Shown: positions 61,722 through 64,000 of the stretch, one piece after another
Position numbering within the stretch: the stretch's first letter is position 1
Layout: every line of letters begins with the position of its first letter
Source: BOG-908 sp963692875
Lineage (GTDB): Bacteria > Pseudomonadota > Alphaproteobacteria > Acetobacterales > Acetobacteraceae
Reading direction: 5' to 3'
DNA length: 64,000 bases
NCBI GenBank assembly: GCA_965198755.1
Contig: OZ240673.1
Span: 3,100,001-3,164,000 of the forward strand
Notes under the pieces: model-generated
The model's input: only the letters and a program-made list of their open reading frames with translations
Told to the model about the DNA's origin: nothing
Databases searched by the model: none
Translations under genes and position numbers: made by a program

Positions 61722-63488
61722 ATGTCGCGTGACGTTCTGAAGCGCCCGCCGGCGCACGGCCAGGATGGTGCGGACGGACATCGTCGGCATCGTTCAGCCC
61801 ATCCGGGTGAGCGCGAACTGGCCGAGCGTGTGGGCTTGCGCCGGGCCGTGCTGCTTGCGCTGATGCTGGGGGTGGCCGCTTGCCTCGTCTGGCTGGGCGC
61901 CGCCGTGCTGGCCCCAGGCGGCTGGACCGCCCTGAAGCTGGCGCTGCTGCTGTGCCTGGCAGCAAACGCGCCGTGGCTGGGCCTGTCGGCGGCAACTGGG
62001 CTGATCGGCTTCTGCGTGCGCATCGGCGCGCGCGACTCCGCCTGCGCGGTGTTCCCGGCGCTGCGCCTGGTGCGGCCGGACCAGGCGGTCACGTTGCGGA
62101 CCGCAATCGCCGTCTGCGTGCGCGACGAGGCGGTTGCACCCGTTTTCGCCAGGCTGGCGCAACTCGGCGCCGATATCGACCATGCCGGGCTGTCCGGCCG
62201 CTTCTCGCTGTGCGTGCTGTCCGACACCGCAAGCGACGCGCTGGCGGAGTCGGAGACCCGCGAAGCCGCTTGCCTGCGCGCTGCGTGCGCCACGCCCGTT
62301 CTGTACCGCCGGCGTGCGGCCAACACCGGCTTCAAGGCCGGCAACGTGATGTCCTTCCTGGACGAGCACGCGGGCGCCTTCGACCTGCTGGTCTGCCTGG
62401 ACGCCGACAGCGAGATGACCGCACCCGCCATCCTGCGCCTGGTGCGGGTGATGCAGGCCGACCCGCGTCTGGCCATCGTGCAGGCCACCTTCCACGGCCA
62501 GCCGGCCAGCGCCCTGTTCCCCCGCCTATTCCAGTTCGGCCAGTTGCAGGGCCTGCGCATCTGGGCGGTGGGGCAGGCCTGGTGGCAGGCCGATAGCGGC
62601 CCTTACTGGGGGCACAACGCCGTCGTCCGCGTGGCACCGTTCCGTGCGCATTGCCGGCTATCCCCGTTGCCGGACGGTGCGGCCATCATGTCGCACGACC
62701 ACGTGGAGGCCGCGCTGCTGCAGGGTGCCGGCTGGCGCCTGCGCGTGCTGGCCTGCGACGAGGGCTCGTCCGAAGCCCAGCCGCCGACGCTGCCCGACTA
62801 CCTCGTCCGCGACCGCCGCTGGGCCGCCGGCAACCTGCAGTATCGCTTCCTGCTGCGCCGGCGCGAACTCGGCCGTCTGGGCCGGCTGCAGATGCTTCAG
62901 GCAATCCTGCACTATGCGCTGACGCCACTGTGGTTCGCGATGCTGCCGTTGGCGGCGTTAAACGCCGCCACTGGGGGCGCGGCCCAACTCCGCTGGGGGC
63001 GCCTGCTGACCCTGCTGGCGTTCGGCTGGCTGACGCTGCACGCGCCCAAGCTGCTCGGCATGCTGGAACTGCTGTTGCGCCCCGCGGTCGCCTCGCGTTT
63101 TGGCGGCCGGGCTTGCGTGTTGCGCCTGGCCGCGTCCGAGCTGGTGTTCGCCCAGCTGTTCGATCCCATCATCGCGCTGCACAAGACAGCCGGCGTGCTG
63201 CGCCTGGCCGCCGGAGCACCCGGCAGCTGGACCGGGCAGACCCGCGACGAGCACGCGATCGGCTGGTCGCGCGCTGCAGGGATGTTCTGGCCGCATACGT
63301 TGGCGGGCATCGCGCTCGCGGCGGTGTTCGCGGCCGCATCACCTGCGGCATTGCTGGTTTGTCTGCCGGCGGTGGCGGGATTGATGCTCGCCATACCGTT
63401 TGCGGTGTTTTCATCGAAGCAAAGCAAGGCTCTCTTTTTCGAAAAAAAGAAGCAAAAAACGTTTGGCCGCGCTGTCGCGGACGGCTGA
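61722..63488 (+). CDS. opgH: OpgH/MdoH-like membrane glucosyltransferase
   Basis: Synthesises the glucan backbone of osmoregulated periplasmic glucans. The 588 residues have two N-terminal spans, the GT2 domain (IAVCVRDEAVAPVFARLAQL; VLYRRRAANTGFKAGNVMSF; LVCLDADSEMTAPAILRLVR; SHDHVEAALLQGAGWRLRVL; LPDYLVRDRRWAAGNLQYRF) and C-terminal spans. It is shorter than enterobacterial OpgH. The last 25 or so residues (SKALFFEKKKQKTFGRAVAD) are translated AB element 34, so the original stop has been lost. Confidence 0.9.
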   Translation: MSRDVLKRPPAHGQDGADGHRRHRSAHPGERELAERVGLRRAVLLALMLGVAACLVWLGAAVLAPGGWTALKLALLLCLAANAPWLGLSAATGLIGFCVRIGARDSACAVFPALRLVRPDQAVTLRTAIAVCVRDEAVAPVFARLAQLGADIDHAGLSGRFSLCVLSDTASDALAESETREAACLRAACATPVLYRRRAANTGFKAGNVMSFLDEHAGAFDLLVCLDADSEMTAPAILRLVRVMQADPRLAIVQATFHGQPASALFPRLFQFGQLQGLRIWAVGQAWWQADSGPYWGHNAVVRVAPFRAHCRLSPLPDGAAIMSHDHVEAALLQGAGWRLRVLACDEGSSEAQPPTLPDYLVRDRRWAAGNLQYRFLLRRRELGRLGRLQMLQAILHYALTPLWFAMLPLAALNAATGGAAQLRWGRLLTLLAFGWLTLHAPKLLGMLELLLRPAVASRFGGRACVLRLAASELVFAQLFDPIIALHKTAGVLRLAAGAPGSWTGQTRDEHAIGWSRAAGMFWPHTLAGIALAAVFAAASPAALLVCLPAVAGLMLAIPFAVFSSKQSKALFFEKKKQKTFGRAVADG

Positions 63489-63556
63489 GACAGCCCGCAA
63501 CCCAGAGAACAAAAGTCTTTTGCTTCTTTTTTTTCAAAAAAGAAGGCCTTGCCTTA
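63416..63556 (-). repeat. AB element 34 (full, both arms of B type)
   Basis: Left B arm and GCGCTGTCGCGGAC box as usual, but the right arm also reads GCTTC ... GAAGGCCTTGCC instead of the A-type GGTTC/GAAC. The copy therefore has two B arms, suggesting conversion between arms. Overlaps the opgH 3' end. Confidence 0.94.
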
Positions 63557-63668
63557 CTTTACTAGCGTTTCCGTGAGCGGCAGCCTCCCGGGTTTACACC
63601 GCGATGCCGAACCCCATGTGGCCCACACCCGGGCGGTCGGCGTCCGGGCGGGTTAGGGATGAAAACGC

Positions 63669-64000
63669 ATGCCGGATTTGGGCGTCAGCGAGTCCAACGC
63701 AGGACGCCGCCTTGGCGTGCTCGTGGTCGGCGTGGGCGGCGCGGTCGCCACCACGGCGGTCGCCGGCATCGAGCTACTACGCCGTGGGTCGAACGACTTC
63801 GCCGGACTGCCGTTGGCCGACGCCGACGTGCCTGGCCTAGCCGCCTACCGCAACATGCATTTCGCCGGCTGGGACCTCAACGCCGACGACCTGAGCCACG
63901 CAGCCCAGGGCCACCGGGTGCTGGAAGCCGAGCAGGCGAGCCTGGTGGCCGGCGAGCTCTCGCGCATCCGGCCGTGGCCCGCCGTCGGCAGCACCGATTT
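63669..64000 (+). CDS. ino1: Inositol-3-phosphate synthase, N-terminal part (cut by window edge)
   Basis: Converts glucose 6-phosphate to 1L-myo-inositol 1-phosphate with bound NAD+. The visible 110 residues contain RLGVLVVGVGGAVATTAVAG (Rossmann GxGGxVATT) followed by a region matching the bacterial enzyme (AAYRNMHFAGWDLNADDLSH). ATG 63669. It follows opgH and AB element 34 on the same strand, 180 bases away. The C-terminal catalytic part is outside the window. Confidence 0.82.
   Translation, partial: MPDLGVSESNAGRRLGVLVVGVGGAVATTAVAGIELLRRGSNDFAGLPLADADVPGLAAYRNMHFAGWDLNADDLSHAAQGHRVLEAEQASLVAGELSRIRPWPAVGSTD

Overview
This is a GC-rich (roughly 65-70 percent) alphaproteobacterial chromosome segment. 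Three things point to Rhodospirillales, most likely an Acetobacteraceae-like lineage: a complete hopanoid operon, alphaproteobacterial gene orders (sppA-ihfB-lapA-trpF; yqeY-dnaG-rpoD), and the zinc-finger form of DNA polymerase IV. The assignment rests on gene content and style only; no 16S gene is present.

Layout. 1-2.3 kb: the end of UDP-glucose 6-dehydrogenase, overlapping a secreted GH5-mannanase-like protein that appears to have lost both catalytic glutamates. 2.6-11.3 kb (minus strand): hopanoid operon hpnA-hpnB-hpnC-hpnD-hpnE-shc-hpnG. 11.4-14.3 kb: DsrE-like protein, RlmE, membrane acyltransferase. 14.5-22.6 kb (minus): trpF, lapA, ihfB, sppA and rpsA, with a TonB-dependent receptor between sppA and rpsA. 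23.5-29.9 kb: formate dehydrogenase locus with NrfD-type membrane subunit, Fe-S subunit and a selenocysteine catalytic subunit read through an in-frame UGA followed by a SECIS-like hairpin. 30-35.7 kb: WD40 protein, CobW GTPase, glycosyltransferase, GST, DinB. 36.2-41.6 kb: yqeY-dnaG-rpoD macromolecular synthesis genes and a GNAT protein. 42-51.6 kb: membrane glycosyltransferases, Smr protein, sedolisin protease, ycjX-ycjF. 51.7-56 kb: isocitrate lyase divergent from its probable XRE/ScfR-type regulator, then mazEF. 56-64 kb: NAALADase-like M28 peptidase, tRNA-Met, cupin, YcaO protein, OpgH-like glucosyltransferase, start of inositol-3-phosphate synthase.

Two features of genome architecture stand out. 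First, 34 recognisable copies (17 in each orientation) of one palindromic, two-armed repeat, here called the AB element, fill nearly every intergenic space, about one per 1.9 kb. Each full copy is 130-155 bp with two A/T-rich hairpin arms and an asymmetric centre containing GCGACAGC. It reaches into genes: it supplies stop codons or C-terminal tails (trpF, hpnD, nrfD, opgH) and abuts or supplies start codons (hpnG, hpnB, dinB, ycjX). Second, several same-strand gene junctions that lack an AB element instead hold diverged tandem duplications of the junction itself (hpnB/hpnC, hpnC/hpnD, cobW/WD40, fdhB/nrfD, and ycjF in frame) or short-period in-frame repeats (rpoD/GNAT 24 bp; sedolisin/glycosyltransferase 15 bp). 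These often form chains of mini-ORFs linked by ATGA or GTGA overlaps, which would keep translation running from one gene to the next.

Limits: product names come from recognising conserved motifs by eye; no database search was run. Starts are the best inference from family length, Shine-Dalgarno-like sequences and overlaps.
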